A DNA stretch of 64,000 nt, from the NCBI GenBank assembly GCA_007713455.1, contig VMRT01000001.1, forward strand, positions 124,001-188,000, written 5' to 3'. This document shows, one piece after another, positions 50,283 through 60,167 of this stretch. This DNA is from Pseudomonas sp. GTDB lineage: Bacteria; Pseudomonadota; Gammaproteobacteria; Pseudomonadales; Pseudomonadaceae. Under the pieces are notes generated by a model. The model had not been told where the DNA came from and did not search any database. It saw only the letters and a list, made by a program, of their open reading frames with translations. Position 1 is the stretch's first letter. Each line of letters begins with the position of its first letter. Both the position numbers and the translations under genes were made by a program.

Positions 50283-50358
50283 TGGCTCCGCGACCTGGAC
50301 TCGAACCAGGGACCCAATGATTAACAGTCATTTGCTCTACCGACTGAGCTATCGCGGA
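50283..50358 (-). tRNA. tRNA-Asn (anticodon GTT)
   Basis: This 76-nt tRNA has acceptor stem TCCGCGA/TCGCGGA, D-loop with AGCTCAGTCGGTAGAGC, anticodon loop CTGTTAA, T-arm GGTTCGAGTCC and encoded CCA. A second copy of its last 22 nt lies 149 bp further on (50134-50155). Confidence 0.97.
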
Positions 50359-50370
50359 ACAACGGTGCGT

Positions 50371-50398
50371 ATCCTACTGTTTGCAAAAGAGAAGTCAA
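50371..50398 (-). promoter_or_regulatory. tRNA-Asn promoter
   Basis: On the minus strand TTGACT (50393-50398) and TAGGAT (50371-50376) are 16 bp apart, 13 bp before the tRNA. Confidence 0.7.
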
Positions 50399-50460
50399 CC
50401 CTTTGCGCCGCTAGGAACGACGCCGCGCCCGGGGTCTGAGAGGGCCCCGGGCGGCTGGAG

Positions 50461-51657
50461 TCAGAGCACCTGAACGATGGCGTCAGTGACGTGACCGAGG
50501 TTGTTGCGGTTCAGTGCGGCGGCGCAGATTCGACCGGTGCTGATGGCGTAGACGCCGAACTCGACACGCAGTCGCTCGACCTGCTCGGCCGTGAGGCCGG
50601 AGTAGGAGAACATACCGCGCTGGGCGGCAACGAAACTGAAGTCCGTCTTCGCGCCTTTGGCCGCTAGTTGCTCGACCATACTCAGACGCAGCTCGCGGAT
50701 GCGGCTGCGCATCTCGCCCAGCTCGGCTTCCCACATGGCGCGCAGTTCCGGGCTGTTGAGCACCGCGGAGACGATCGTGGCGCCGTGGGTCGGCGGGTTG
50801 GAATAGTTGGTGCGGATCACGCGCTTGACCTGCGACAGTACGCGAGCCGACTCCTCGCGGCTCTGGGTGACCATCGACAGCGCGCCGACGCGTTCGCCGT
50901 ACAGCGAGAAAGACTTGGAGAACGAGCTGGAAACGAAGAAGGTCATGCCCGACTCGGCGAAAAGGCGCACGGCGGCGGCGTCCTCTTCGATGCTGTCGCC
51001 GAAGCCCTGGTAGGCGATGTCGATGAACGGCACGTGATCCTGGGCACGCAGCACGTCGAGAATCTGCTTCCAGTCATCCAGGTTCAGATCGACGCCGGTC
51101 GGGTTGTGGCAGCAGGCGTGCAGCACGACGATGGAGCGGGGTGGCAGGTTCTTCAGGTCCTGCAGCAGGCCGGCGCGATCGATGCCGTGATTGCTCGCGT
51201 CATAGTAGCTGTAGCTCTGGACCGGGAAACCGGCCGACTCGAACAGCGCGCGATGGTTTTCCCAGCTCGGGTTGCTGATGGCAACCACGGCGTCCGGCAG
51301 CAGGCGCTTGAGGAAGTCTGCGCCGACTTTGAGTGCGCCGGTTCCGCCCAGCGCCTGGGTAGTCACCACCCGGCCTTCGGCGATCAGCGGAGAATCGTTG
51401 CCGAACAGCAGCTTCTGTACGGCAGCGTCATAAGCGGCAATGCCCTCGATCGGCAGATAGCCGCGGGGCGCGTGGGCAGCGATGCGGGCATGCTCCGCCT
51501 CGACCACGGCGCGCAGCAGTGGAATGCGACCTTCTTCGTTGTAGTAGACACCGACACCGAGGTTGACCTTGTTCGGCCGCGTGTCGGCGTTGAAGGCTTC
51601 ATTGAGGCCGAGGATAGGATCGCGCGGCGCCATTTCGACAGCAGAGAACAAACTCAT
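50461..51657 (-). CDS. Aromatic/aspartate aminotransferase (AspC/TyrB family)
   Basis: The 398-residue class I aminotransferase has the family start FSAVEMAPRDPILGLNEAFNAD, LHACCHNPTGVDL, FIDIAYQGFGD and the PLP lysine Lys248 (SSSFSKSFSLYGERVG). Members use aspartate or aromatic amino acids with 2-oxoglutarate. The naming of AspC versus TyrB cannot be decided from the sequence alone. It is divergent from uvrB, as in P. aeruginosa (memory). Confidence 0.93.
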   Translation of the reverse strand: MSLFSAVEMAPRDPILGLNEAFNADTRPNKVNLGVGVYYNEEGRIPLLRAVVEAEHARIAAHAPRGYLPIEGIAAYDAAVQKLLFGNDSPLIAEGRVVTTQALGGTGALKVGADFLKRLLPDAVVAISNPSWENHRALFESAGFPVQSYSYYDASNHGIDRAGLLQDLKNLPPRSIVVLHACCHNPTGVDLNLDDWKQILDVLRAQDHVPFIDIAYQGFGDSIEEDAAAVRLFAESGMTFFVSSSFSKSFSLYGERVGALSMVTQSREESARVLSQVKRVIRTNYSNPPTHGATIVSAVLNSPELRAMWEAELGEMRSRIRELRLSMVEQLAAKGAKTDFSFVAAQRGMFSYSGLTAEQVERLRVEFGVYAISTGRICAAALNRNNLGHVTDAIVQVL

Positions 51658-51953
51658 GGTGAGGGGGCTCGAAAGAGAAGAGTGACTAGATTCACCACCC
51701 TCGCGTCGGCGCGCAGGGTGATGCGCAAACGGGGCGGTAGTATAGCGGTCAAGCCTGTTGCCTGCGATATGCTACCGAGGTTTTCTGATCACTTTCGGTG
51801 CGTTTTGCGTACTGGAAAGATGGGCGGTTTCTCGGCTCTGCGCGCCCATCGCTGGTGGCGGATTTCAGGATCCGCTGGCTGTCGCGCCAAACCGCTGGAT
51901 GGCTGTTCGAAAGTCCGGCTGCCAAGCTCGCACATGTTACCTAGAGAGGCGAA

Positions 51954-53969
51954 ATGTCCAAGTTCGAACTGGTCACCCGTTTCAAGCCGGCCGGCGATCA
52001 ACCGGAGGCCATTCGGCAGATGATCGAAGGCATCGAGGCGGGGTTGTCGCACCAGACGCTGCTGGGCGTTACGGGCTCGGGCAAGACCTTCAGCGTCGCC
52101 AACGTCATCGCCCATGTGCAGCGGCCTACGCTGGTGCTGGCGCCGAACAAGACGCTGGCCGCGCAGCTCTATGGTGAGTTCAAGGCGTTCTTCCCGAACA
52201 ATGCGGTCGAGTATTTCGTTTCCTACTACGACTACTATCAGCCGGAAGCCTATGTGCCGTCGTCGGACACCTTCATCGAGAAGGATGCATCGATCAACGA
52301 TCACATCGAGCAGATGCGTCTGTCGGCAACCAAGGCGCTGCTGGAGCGCCCGGATGCGATCATCGTCACCACTGTGTCGTGCATCTACGGTCTGGGTGAT
52401 CCGCAGTCATACCTGAAGATGGTCCTGCACGTCGATCGTGGTGATCGGCTCGATCAGCGCGAGCTGCTGCGCCGGCTGACTGGCCTGCAGTACACCCGCA
52501 ACGACATGGATTTCGCTCGTGCGACCTTCCGTGTGCGCGGCGACGTGATCGACATCTTCCCGGCGGAATCGGATCTCGAAGCGGTGCGTATCGAGCTGTT
52601 CGATGATGAGGTGGAGAGCCTGTCGGCCTTCGATCCGCTGACCGGGGAGGTGATCCGCAAGCTGCCGCGCTTCACCTTCTATCCCAAGAGCCACTACGTG
52701 ACGCCGCGGGAAACCCTGCTCGACGCGATAGAGAAGATCAAGGACGAGCTGCGCGAGCGGCTCGATTACCTGCGCAGTCAGAACAAGCTGGTGGAGGCGC
52801 AGCGGCTCGAGCAGCGCACGCGTTTCGATCTGGAAATGATCATGGAGCTGGGTTACTGCAACGGCATCGAAAACTACTCGCGCTATCTGTCCGGGCGCGA
52901 TGCCGGCGAGCCGCCACCGACGCTGTTCGATTACCTGCCGGCCGACGCGCTGCTGGTGATCGACGAGTCCCACGTGTCGGTGCCGCAGGTCGGCGCGATG
53001 TACAAGGGCGACCGCTCGCGCAAGGAAACCCTGGTGGAGTATGGCTTCCGTCTGCCATCGGCGCTGGATAACCGGCCGATGCGCTTCGACGAATGGGAGG
53101 CGATCTGCCCACAGACCATCTTCGTCTCCGCGACACCCGGACCTTACGAGGCCGAACATGCTGGCCGCGTGGTGGAGCAGGTCGTGCGTCCGACGGGCCT
53201 GGTCGATCCGCAGATCGAGGTGCGTCCTGCACTGACCCAGGTCGACGATCTGCTGTCGGAGATTCGCAAGTGCGTGGTCAAGGAGGAGCGGGTGCTGGTC
53301 ACCACGCTGACCAAGCGCATGGCCGAGGACTTGACCGACTACCTGAGTGATCACGATGTGCGCGTGCGCTACCTGCATTCGGACATCGATACCGTGGAAC
53401 GGGTCGAGATCATCCGCGACCTGCGGTTGGGCACTTTCGATGTGCTGGTGGGCATCAACCTGCTGCGCGAAGGCCTGGATATGCCTGAGGTGTCGCTGGT
53501 GGCGATCCTCGATGCGGACAAGGAAGGCTTCCTGCGTTCAGAGCGCTCGCTGATCCAGACCATTGGCCGCGCGGCGCGCAATCTCAACGGTCGCGCGATT
53601 TTGTATGCCGACAACATCACCGGGTCCATGCAGCGCGCCATGGACGAAACCGAGCGGCGGCGCAACAAGCAGATTGCCTTCAACGAGGCCAACGGCATCG
53701 TGCCCAAGGGCGTGAAGAAGGACGTGCAGGACATCCTCGAAGGCGCAACCGTACCGGGCTCGCGCAGCAAGAAGCGGCGTGGCGAGGCGAAAGCGGCGGA
53801 GGAGAGTGCGCGTTACGAGAACGAACTGCGTTCGCCGAGCGAGATCACCAAGCGGATTCGTCAGCTGGAAGAGAAGATGCTGAGTCTGGCGCGCGATCTG
53901 GAGTTCGAGGCGGCCGCCGAGGCGCGCGACGAGATTCACAAGCTGCGCGAGCGCTTGTTGCAGGTCTAG
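51954..53969 (+). CDS. uvrB: Excinuclease ABC subunit B
   Basis: UvrB is the damage-verifying helicase-like core of nucleotide excision repair. The 671-residue product has Walker A GVTGSGKT at 38-45, the beta-hairpin region [21 protein letters not shown], the DESH box ([13 protein letters not shown]), helicase motifs V and VI ([24 protein letters not shown]), and the C-terminal UVR motif (about residues 630-665) that binds UvrC. AGAGAGGCGAA precedes the ATG. I found no LexA-like box in the 296-bp divergent region. Confidence 0.97.
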   Translation: MSKFELVTRFKPAGDQPEAIRQMIEGIEAGLSHQTLLGVTGSGKTFSVANVIAHVQRPTLVLAPNKTLAAQLYGEFKAFFPNNAVEYFVSYYDYYQPEAYVPSSDTFIEKDASINDHIEQMRLSATKALLERPDAIIVTTVSCIYGLGDPQSYLKMVLHVDRGDRLDQRELLRRLTGLQYTRNDMDFARATFRVRGDVIDIFPAESDLEAVRIELFDDEVESLSAFDPLTGEVIRKLPRFTFYPKSHYVTPRETLLDAIEKIKDELRERLDYLRSQNKLVEAQRLEQRTRFDLEMIMELGYCNGIENYSRYLSGRDAGEPPPTLFDYLPADALLVIDESHVSVPQVGAMYKGDRSRKETLVEYGFRLPSALDNRPMRFDEWEAICPQTIFVSATPGPYEAEHAGRVVEQVVRPTGLVDPQIEVRPALTQVDDLLSEIRKCVVKEERVLVTTLTKRMAEDLTDYLSDHDVRVRYLHSDIDTVERVEIIRDLRLGTFDVLVGINLLREGLDMPEVSLVAILDADKEGFLRSERSLIQTIGRAARNLNGRAILYADNITGSMQRAMDETERRRNKQIAFNEANGIVPKGVKKDVQDILEGATVPGSRSKKRRGEAKAAEESARYENELRSPSEITKRIRQLEEKMLSLARDLEFEAAAEARDEIHKLRERLLQV

Positions 53970-54007
53970 CAAGCTATTCTGGCGGATCGACCGTTTCGGC
54001 CTGTCCC

Positions 54008-54031
54008 AGAGCGTCTCCTTCGGGACGCTCT
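54008..54031. terminator. Hairpin between uvrB and gltX
   Basis: AGAGCGTC and GACGCTCT form an 8-bp stem extendable into a TTCG-type loop, 39 bases after uvrB. No clear T-run. Confidence 0.45.
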
Positions 54032-54123
54032 CGCTCTGCTTCCCGGTGTTCGGCTGGAGCCGGCTGCGCAGCGCCTGCTAACATTCGTCCCTTTCCGTAT
54101 GTCCCTACCGTCCGAGAGCACTC

Positions 54124-55605
54124 ATGACCACGGTTCGCACCCGCATCGCGCCATCTCCGACCGGCGATCCCCACGTCGGTACTGCCTACATCGCGCTGTT
54201 CAACCTGTGCTTCGCCCGACAGCACGGTGGCCAGTTCATCTTGCGCATCGAGGATACCGATCAGGTGCGCTCGACCCGTGAATCCGAGCAGCAGATCTAC
54301 GATGCGCTGCGCTGGCTGGGCATCGAATGGGACGAGGGTCCGGACGTTGGCGGTCCGCATGGCCCGTACCGGCAGAGCGAGCGCGGCGAGATCTACAAGA
54401 AGTACTCGGACGAGCTGGTCAGCAAGGGTCATGCGTTCCCGTGCTTCTGCAGCAGCGAGCGCCTGGATCAGGTGCGTGCCGAGCAGATGGCGAACAAGGA
54501 AACGCCGCGTTATGACGGCCATTGCATGCACCTCGATCCGGCCGAAGCTCAGCGTCGCATCGCTGCTGGTGAATCCCATGTAATTCGGATGAAGGTGCCG
54601 AGCGAAGGCGTGTGTCAGGTCAACGACATGCTGCGCGGCACCGTCGAGATCGGCTGGGACCGCATGGACATGCAGGTGCTGATGAAGGCCGATGGCCTGC
54701 CGACCTACTTCCTCGCCAACGTGGTCGATGACCACCTGATGGGCATCACTCACGTGCTGCGTGGCGAAGAGTGGCTGCCGTCGGCGCCCAAGCTGATCAA
54801 GCTATACGAGTACTTCGGCTGGGAGCAGCCGCAGCTGTGCTACATGCCGCTGCTGCGCAATCCCGACAAGAGCAAGCTCTCCAAGCGCAAGAATCCGACC
54901 TCGGTGACCTTCTACGAGCGCATGGGTTTTCTGCCACAGGCGATGCTCAACTACCTCGGGCGCATGGGCTGGTCGATGCCTGACGAGCGCGAGAAATTCA
55001 CGCTGAACGAGATGATCGAGCACTTCGACATCAATCGCGTATCGCTCGGCGGACCGATCTTCGATCTGGAGAAGCTTTCCTGGCTGAACGGCCAGTGGCT
55101 GCGCGAACTCCCGGTCGAACAGTTCGCTGCCGAAGTGCAGAAGTGGGCATTCAATCCGCAGTACATGATGCAGATCGCGCCGCACGTGCAGCAGCGCGTG
55201 GAAACCTTCAGCCAGATTGCGCCATTGGCTGGCTTCTTCTTCTCCGGTGCATTGCCGCTCGACCCCGCATTGTTCGCGCACAAGAAGCTCGATGCGACGC
55301 AGGTGCGCCAAGTCATGCAGCTGATTCTGTGGAAGTTGGAAGCACTGCGCCAGTGGGAGAAGGAGCGCATCACCGCGTGCATCACCCAGGTGGCGGAACA
55401 TCTTGGCTTCAAGCTGCGCGATGTGATGCCGCTGATGTTCGCCGCCATCACCGGGCAGGCCAGTTCGGTATCGGTACTCGACGCGATGGAGATTCTCGGC
55501 CCGGATCTGACGCGCTTCCGCCTGCGCAATGCACTCGAGTTGCTCGGTGGCGCGTCGAAGAAGGAAGCCAAGGAGTGGGAGAAGCTCGCGGCGTCGATTG
55601 TCTGA
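54124..55605 (+). CDS. gltX: Glutamyl-tRNA synthetase
   Basis: GltX charges tRNA-Glu. The 493-residue class I enzyme has the HIGH-like [13 protein letters not shown] near residue 10, [11 protein letters not shown], and the KMSKS-like [12 protein letters not shown] near residue 246, with the C-terminal anticodon-binding helical domain. It precedes a tRNA array that contains two tRNA-Glu(TTC) genes, a fitting association. Confidence 0.97.
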   Translation: MTTVRTRIAPSPTGDPHVGTAYIALFNLCFARQHGGQFILRIEDTDQVRSTRESEQQIYDALRWLGIEWDEGPDVGGPHGPYRQSERGEIYKKYSDELVSKGHAFPCFCSSERLDQVRAEQMANKETPRYDGHCMHLDPAEAQRRIAAGESHVIRMKVPSEGVCQVNDMLRGTVEIGWDRMDMQVLMKADGLPTYFLANVVDDHLMGITHVLRGEEWLPSAPKLIKLYEYFGWEQPQLCYMPLLRNPDKSKLSKRKNPTSVTFYERMGFLPQAMLNYLGRMGWSMPDEREKFTLNEMIEHFDINRVSLGGPIFDLEKLSWLNGQWLRELPVEQFAAEVQKWAFNPQYMMQIAPHVQQRVETFSQIAPLAGFFFSGALPLDPALFAHKKLDATQVRQVMQLILWKLEALRQWEKERITACITQVAEHLGFKLRDVMPLMFAAITGQASSVSVLDAMEILGPDLTRFRLRNALELLGGASKKEAKEWEKLAASIV

Positions 55606-55724
55606 GTGCGGGGCAGGGGCGGTGCTTGTGACCAGCATCGCCCCGAGGTGGTGGCGTTACCATTCGTCGGTGGTAAGTAGTTGTTCCTAATGCCAAAAAA
55701 ACTTCGGCCCGTTGGAAATTGTTG

Positions 55725-55753
55725 TTGACACTACTTGGGGGCGCCCCTAATAT
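55725..55753 (+). promoter_or_regulatory. Promoter of the tRNA-Ala/tRNA-Glu array
   Basis: A perfect TTGACA (55725-55730), a 17-bp spacer and TAATAT (55748-55753) lie 18 bp before the first tRNA, followed by a GC-rich discriminator as in stringently controlled stable-RNA promoters. Confidence 0.92.
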
Positions 55754-55771
55754 GCGCCCCGTCCTTGAGAT

Positions 55772-55847
<76 letters not shown>

Positions 55848-55921
55848 ATCTCGAAGAGCAGAATTTGCCACCAGCTTGTATTTGCCGCATAAGCGATACA
55901 GGTTGCGCTTGAAGGGTTTGC

Positions 55922-55997
55922 GTCCCCTTCGTCTAGTGGCCTAGGACACCGCCCTTTCACGGCGGTAACAGGGGTTCGAGTCCCCTAGGGGACGCCA
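55922..55997 (+). tRNA. tRNA-Glu (anticodon TTC), copy 1
   Basis: A 76-nt tRNA with acceptor GTCCCCT/AGGGGAC, anticodon loop CTTTCAC (anticodon TTC), T-arm GGTTCGAGTCC and encoded CCA. It follows tRNA-Ala by 74 bases. Confidence 0.97.
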
Positions 55998-56042
55998 TTA
56001 TTAAGCGATGTTCGACATCGCGCGTCGAGAGACGATAAATCC

Positions 56043-56118
<76 letters not shown>

Positions 56119-56163
56119 ATCACGGCTTGTCGATTGATTGTTCGGCAGGTTTGCGAAGGTTTC

Positions 56164-56239
56164 GTCCCCTTCGTCTAGTGGCCTAGGACACCGCCCTTTC
56201 ACGGCGGTAACAGGGGTTCGAGTCCCCTAGGGGACGCCA
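56164..56239 (+). tRNA. tRNA-Glu (anticodon TTC), copy 2
   Basis: Identical to the tRNA at 55922-55997. It is separated from the second tRNA-Ala by 45 bases and is the last tRNA before a terminator. Confidence 0.97.
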
Positions 56240-56263
56240 TTTATATTGCCCGTTTTGGGCTTC

Positions 56264-56298
56264 AAGGGGTCATCTTTCATGAGATGGCCCTTTTTGTT
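56264..56298 (+). terminator. Terminator of the tRNA array
   Basis: AAGGGGTCATCT pairs with AGATGGCCCTTT (with wobble pairs) around TTCATG, followed by TTTTTGTTTT. It closes the four-tRNA operon. Confidence 0.88.
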
Positions 56299-56430
56299 TT
56301 GCGTGGTCGAAAAGTCGTTTTAGCCGCACTGCGCTGAATGCCTTGTCATTGCTCGCACCAACAAGCGTGACTCGTCGCGGCGGCTGCGGTTTCATAGGTC
56401 ATCGCAAACGGCCAACGAGGCTTGCAACGA

Positions 56431-56880
56431 ATGAGCTGGGATCAGGCGGACGCGTTTACCATCGACCTGCAGGTGCAGTCCGAGCATATCGACGAGCTGG
56501 GCCATGCCAACAATGCGGTCTATGTAACCTGGCTGGAGCGGTGCGCCTGGCAGCATTCGCAGAGTCTGGGATTGGGCATCGACGACTACCGCCGCCTCGA
56601 TCGGGCGATGGCAGTGCTGCGGCACGAGATCGATTATCTGGCCGCGGCCTACGAAGGCGATCTGCTGCAGTTGGGAACCTGGATTTCCGAATCCGATCAG
56701 CGTTTGAAGATGAAACGCAATTTCCAGCTGATCCGACCGGCCGACGGCGCTACGCTGCTGCGCGCGCAGACGACTTTCGTCTGTATAGAGCTCTCCAGCG
56801 GGAAACCCAAGCGCATGCCGCCTGAGTTCATCGACGGCTACGGTAAAGCGCTGGTTCAGCCGTACCCGCTGGAGCTTTGA
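56431..56880 (+). CDS. Hotdog-fold acyl-CoA thioesterase
   Basis: The 149-residue protein has the 4HBT/YbgC-type motif HIDELGHANNAVYVTWLERCAW at about residues 20-41, where the Asp and His-Asn-Asn belong to the active-site helix. The second half (LRHEIDYLAAAYEGDLLQLGTWI) is the typical central strand region. Members hydrolyse acyl-CoA; the chain specificity is unknown. ATG at 56431 is used; a TTG lies at 56422. It stands alone between the tRNA array and a minus-strand gene. Confidence 0.8.
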   Translation: MSWDQADAFTIDLQVQSEHIDELGHANNAVYVTWLERCAWQHSQSLGLGIDDYRRLDRAMAVLRHEIDYLAAAYEGDLLQLGTWISESDQRLKMKRNFQLIRPADGATLLRAQTTFVCIELSSGKPKRMPPEFIDGYGKALVQPYPLEL

Positions 56881-56893
56881 CGAAGCTGGTTGC

Positions 56894-57148
56894 TCAGCCG
56901 CGCTGCTCGGGCTTCATGACGTCGCTCTCGCGGCGCTTCTCGGCATCCTCGCGCCAATCTTCCTGGATTTCCTCTTTCATTTTCGGGTCGGCGCCGCCAT
57001 CTTCGTTCTCGCGAACCAGTCCCTCGCCTTTCTTTTCCTGCTGGATGTTGGTGCCTTGCGGCTGAGTGTTCATCATGTCCTGGTCGGCCAGCGCAACCGC
57101 GGAAAACAAGCTGCCCAGTGCGATGATGCCTGCGTACAAGATTTTCAT
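56894..57148 (-). CDS. Small exported hypothetical protein
   Basis: The 84-residue product has an N-terminal signal peptide (about residues 1-21, ILYAGIIALGSLFSAVALA) and a highly charged mature part rich in E, K, D and Q (QQEKKGEGLVRENED, KMKEEIQEDWREDAEKRRE). It has GGAGG before the ATG. It is probably a small periplasmic protein of Pseudomonas; no function is known to me. The charged part could be helical or disordered. Confidence 0.65.
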   Translation of the reverse strand: MKILYAGIIALGSLFSAVALADQDMMNTQPQGTNIQQEKKGEGLVRENEDGGADPKMKEEIQEDWREDAEKRRESDVMKPEQRG

Positions 57149-57246
57149 CTGAACCTCCGGCTATCGGGTGATAAAGGACTTACCATCTCAATAACCGACC
57201 TGCTGCGCTGAAGATTCGTTCACTCCTGTCCGGTGCCCTGTTTTCC

Positions 57247-58311
57247 GTGAGTCAGTCCGCCCTTCGCAAGATCATCCATATTGATTGCGACTGCTTTTAC
57301 GCCGCGATCGAGATGCGCGACGACCCCAGTCTGGCTCGGCGGCCGATCGCAGTTGGTGGCGCTGCGGATCGGCGCGGGGTCATTGCCACGTGCAACTACG
57401 AGGCGCGTGCATATGGTGTTCGCTCGGCCATGGCGTCCGGGCACGCACTGAAGTTGTGTCCTGATCTGCTGATCCTGCGGCCCCGCATGGATGCCTACCG
57501 GGAGGCTTCGCGTGAGATCCATAACATCTTTCGCACCTACACCGAGCAGATCGAGCCGCTGTCGCTGGACGAGGCTTATCTGGACGTCACTGCCTGCAAG
57601 CATTTTTCCGGTAGCGCCACGCGTATTGCCGAGGACATCCGGCGTCGGGTCTGGCAGCAGCTGCGCATCACGGTGTCGGCGGGTGTTGCTCCGAACAAGT
57701 TTCTCGCCAAGATTGCCAGCGAATGGAATAAGCCCGACGGCCTATTCGTCATTACCCCGACACAGGTCGACGATTTCGTACAGGCGCTGGAGGTCAAGCG
57801 GCTGCATGGTGTGGGTCGCGTCACCGCTGAGAAGCTCGGCCGGCTCGGCATCCGCACCTGTAGCGACTTGCGCGAGTGGCACAGATTGGACCTGGTCCGC
57901 GAGTTCGGTGCGTTCGGTGAGCGGCTCTGGGGGCTGGCGCGCGGCGTCGATGAGCGGTCGGTGCAGGTGGAGAGTCGGCGCCAGTCGGTGAGCGTCGAGC
58001 AGACCTACGACAAGGATCTGCCGGACCTGGCGGCGTGCCTGGAGCGTCTGCCGGAGCTGCTGCAGCAGTTGGCTAGCCGCATGGCGCGCCTCGACAACGG
58101 CTATCGGCCCGGCAAGCCCTTCGTAAAGCTCAAATTCCATGACTTCACCCAGACCACAATGGAGCAGGCTGGCGCCGGACTCGAAATCGACGACTACGCC
58201 GATCTGCTCGCCATCGCCTTCTCCCGTGGTGCGCGGCCGGTTCGGTTGATTGGCGTCGGCGTGCGGTTGGTCGATCTGCGCGGTGGTTTCGAGCAGCTCA
58301 CTCTGTTCTAA
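57247..58311 (+). CDS. dinB: DNA polymerase IV
   Basis: DinB is a Y-family translesion polymerase. The 354-residue product has the metal-binding residues Asp13 (IIHIDCDCFYAAIE) and Asp108/Glu109 (LSLDEAYLDV), the steric region GGAADRRGVIATCNYEARAYG, and a C-terminal little finger domain. It ends in EQLTLF, a good match for the sliding-clamp binding peptide of Pol IV. It starts at GTG. I see no LexA box in the 100 bp upstream, unlike the E. coli gene. Confidence 0.95.
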   Translation: MSQSALRKIIHIDCDCFYAAIEMRDDPSLARRPIAVGGAADRRGVIATCNYEARAYGVRSAMASGHALKLCPDLLILRPRMDAYREASREIHNIFRTYTEQIEPLSLDEAYLDVTACKHFSGSATRIAEDIRRRVWQQLRITVSAGVAPNKFLAKIASEWNKPDGLFVITPTQVDDFVQALEVKRLHGVGRVTAEKLGRLGIRTCSDLREWHRLDLVREFGAFGERLWGLARGVDERSVQVESRRQSVSVEQTYDKDLPDLAACLERLPELLQQLASRMARLDNGYRPGKPFVKLKFHDFTQTTMEQAGAGLEIDDYADLLAIAFSRGARPVRLIGVGVRLVDLRGGFEQLTLF

Positions 58312-58641
58312 GAGCGCCAGTTTCCTTTTCCTGCATCCATCGCGTGCTCATTCCGCTGACTACCGTTCGTCAGGTGCGTAGTTTGTGATGCCCTCGTGCG
58401 ACGAAAGGGCTTAAGCCGATATAGCGCCAGCTTATTAATTAACCCAGAATGCGCGCGATACTTGACGTCCTTGGATTGACGCTTTTCTGGTGCGCGATTG
58501 ATTTACGACAATATTTGGACGCACCCATCGGATATTGTTAGAGTCACGCCAGATGGCAATATGCTATCTATTTGACGCCCTCAATATCGATTCTCTGCTT
58601 TCTGGCAGTTGAGCACCGACGTCTTGGCGAGGGAGCCAGTG
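58312..58641. other. AT-rich intergenic region before the msh operon
   Basis: This 330-bp gap has no convincing frame. It is richer in A and T than its surroundings from about 58430. It holds the presumed msh operon promoter, which I could not place. ATATTG/CAATAT hexamers recur at 58508, 58532 and 58557. A short hairpin (GCCCT/AGGGC) lies near 58391. Confidence 0.5.
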
Positions 58642-59562
58642 GTGGGTCTGTTTTCCAAAACCAAGAAATCAAAACCAGCCGGCATGCTCGGCATCGAGGC
58701 TGGTCCGCAAGGTATCGCATTGGCGCAGGTCGTTCGGGTGCCCAGTGCGCGGCCGCTGCTGCCGTACTGCGAACACCTGGAAGGCAGTGCCGACGCACAG
58801 GCAGCGCTGCTGGAACAAACCGTAAGCGAGCGGGCCTTGCAGGGCCTGCCGGCAAACGTGCTGCTACATCCTTCCGAATACCAGATGTTCCTTCTCGAAG
58901 CGCCTGAAGTGCCGCCGCAGGAATTGCGTGACGCCATGCGCTGGCGCATCAAGGACATGATCAGCCAGTCGCTGGACGATGTGGTGATCGACTGTTTCGC
59001 GCTGCCCGAGGACGCCTATCGCGGGCGCACGCGCATGGTCTATTGCGCCGTTCTCGAGAAAACCCGGATGCAGCACTACGCCCAGCTCGTGCGTCAGGCC
59101 GGTCTGCACATGGCGAGCATCGACATCACCGAGATGGCGTTTCGCAACCTGGGCTCGCACGCCGGCGCCGAAGGCATGAATCTCGCATTGCTGCGCCTGC
59201 GCACCAGCGAAGGCCTGATCTGCATCCAGAACGGCGCCGACCTTTACATGGCGCGGCGTATCGAGCAGGGGCTGGCCCGTGCCGCCCAGGATTTGAGCAG
59301 TACGACACTGGAAATCCAGCGCTCGCTTGACTACTTCGAGAGCCAACTCGGCAAGGGCTATATCAATCGCTTGATGTTGCTGCCCATGAAGCAAGATGGC
59401 GAGCGCGCCTATCAGGGGCTGGCCAGTGGCCTGGCGGTGAACCTGCAACGCCTCGACCTGCGCGAGCTCTTCCCCGGCCAGCCGGGTGCCGAGCTGTCCG
59501 AAGCGCAGCAGGCGTTCTGCATTGGCGCCGTCGGTGCCGCCCTGCGTCAGGACGCCGTCTGA
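58642..59562 (+). CDS. mshI: MSHA pilus biogenesis protein MshI (PilM-like)
   Basis: MshI is the actin-like assembly protein of the mannose-sensitive haemagglutinin pilus and is related to PilM. The 306-residue product begins GLFSKTKKSKPAGMLGIEAGP, similar to the PilM start, and contains an actin-fold like pattern with DDVVIDCFALPED and EIQRSLDYFESQLGKG. GTG at 58642 lies 6 bases after AGGGAG; an in-frame TTG at 58609 is less likely. It heads a co-directional operon whose stops and starts overlap. Confidence 0.82.
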   Translation: MGLFSKTKKSKPAGMLGIEAGPQGIALAQVVRVPSARPLLPYCEHLEGSADAQAALLEQTVSERALQGLPANVLLHPSEYQMFLLEAPEVPPQELRDAMRWRIKDMISQSLDDVVIDCFALPEDAYRGRTRMVYCAVLEKTRMQHYAQLVRQAGLHMASIDITEMAFRNLGSHAGAEGMNLALLRLRTSEGLICIQNGADLYMARRIEQGLARAAQDLSSTTLEIQRSLDYFESQLGKGYINRLMLLPMKQDGERAYQGLASGLAVNLQRLDLRELFPGQPGAELSEAQQAFCIGAVGAALRQDAV

Positions 59563-60167
59563 TGCAGAACGTCAATCTCTATCAGCGCGAACGTCGTCAG
59601 CAGGGTGGCCCGCGTCCGCGGCAACTGCTGCTTGGCGCATGTGTACTGGCGCTTGCCCTGGCGTCGCATGCTGCCTGGCAGGGCTGGAACCTCAAGCAGC
59701 GCGCCTCGGACCGTCAGTTGGCCGAGGCGCAGGCGGTTTCTGCAGAGGCGCAGCTGGCCGCCTTCAAGGCCAACTACCGGGAACCGACGCTGGATACCCG
59801 GCTGCCTGCGCAACTGGCAGAGCGGGAAGCGGAGAACCGCCAGCTGCAACGCCTCGCAACGCATCTGCGCGCGCTCGATGGCCAGCTGCGTAGCGGCTTC
59901 GCGCCAGTGCTGACGGCCCTGGCCGATCGGCACCCGCCGCGCGGGCTCTGGCTGACTCGCATCCGTCTGCAGGCTGGCGGCAGCGACATGCTGTTGCGCG
60001 GCTTGAGCCAGGATCAGGAACTGCTTCCGCTTTATCTGGAAAGCCTCGGGCGCAGCAAGACGTTGCAGGGTCGCGAGTTCGGCAGCTTTGATCTGCAGCG
60101 CGATGACAGTGGCCTGCTGGCGTTCCGCCTGGCATCCCGAGCGGCGGAGGAGGGCGACGATGAATAA
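59562..60167 (+). CDS. MSHA biogenesis protein, PilN-like
   Basis: The 201-residue protein has a cytoplasmic N-terminus (QNVNLYQRERRQQGGPRPRQ), one membrane segment at about 21-38 and a long coiled-coil stretch (about 45-95). This is the PilN/GspL-C layout, and NVNLY resembles the PilN motif that binds PilM. It overlaps mshI (TGATG). In MSHA operons a gene of this kind (often called MshI2 or MshJ1) follows mshI. Confidence 0.75.
   Translation: MQNVNLYQRERRQQGGPRPRQLLLGACVLALALASHAAWQGWNLKQRASDRQLAEAQAVSAEAQLAAFKANYREPTLDTRLPAQLAEREAENRQLQRLATHLRALDGQLRSGFAPVLTALADRHPPRGLWLTRIRLQAGGSDMLLRGLSQDQELLPLYLESLGRSKTLQGREFGSFDLQRDDSGLLAFRLASRAAEEGDDE

Larger units (their letters stand above)
50054..50304. 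repeat. 102-bp direct repeat carrying the 3' end of tRNA-Asn
   Basis: Positions 50054-50155 repeat at 50203-50304 (offset 149) with three mismatches near the left end. Each copy contains the tRNA terminator hairpin and the last 22 bases of tRNA-Asn including CCA. Only the right copy continues as a complete tRNA. The 47-bp insert between them has no frame. Duplication of a tRNA 3' end is the mark of an integrase attachment site, or of a local tandem duplication. Confidence 0.85.

Noticed and set aside
57149..57246. LexA box before dinB
   Set aside because: No CTG-N10-CAG with the needed AT centre was seen here; none was found before uvrB either.
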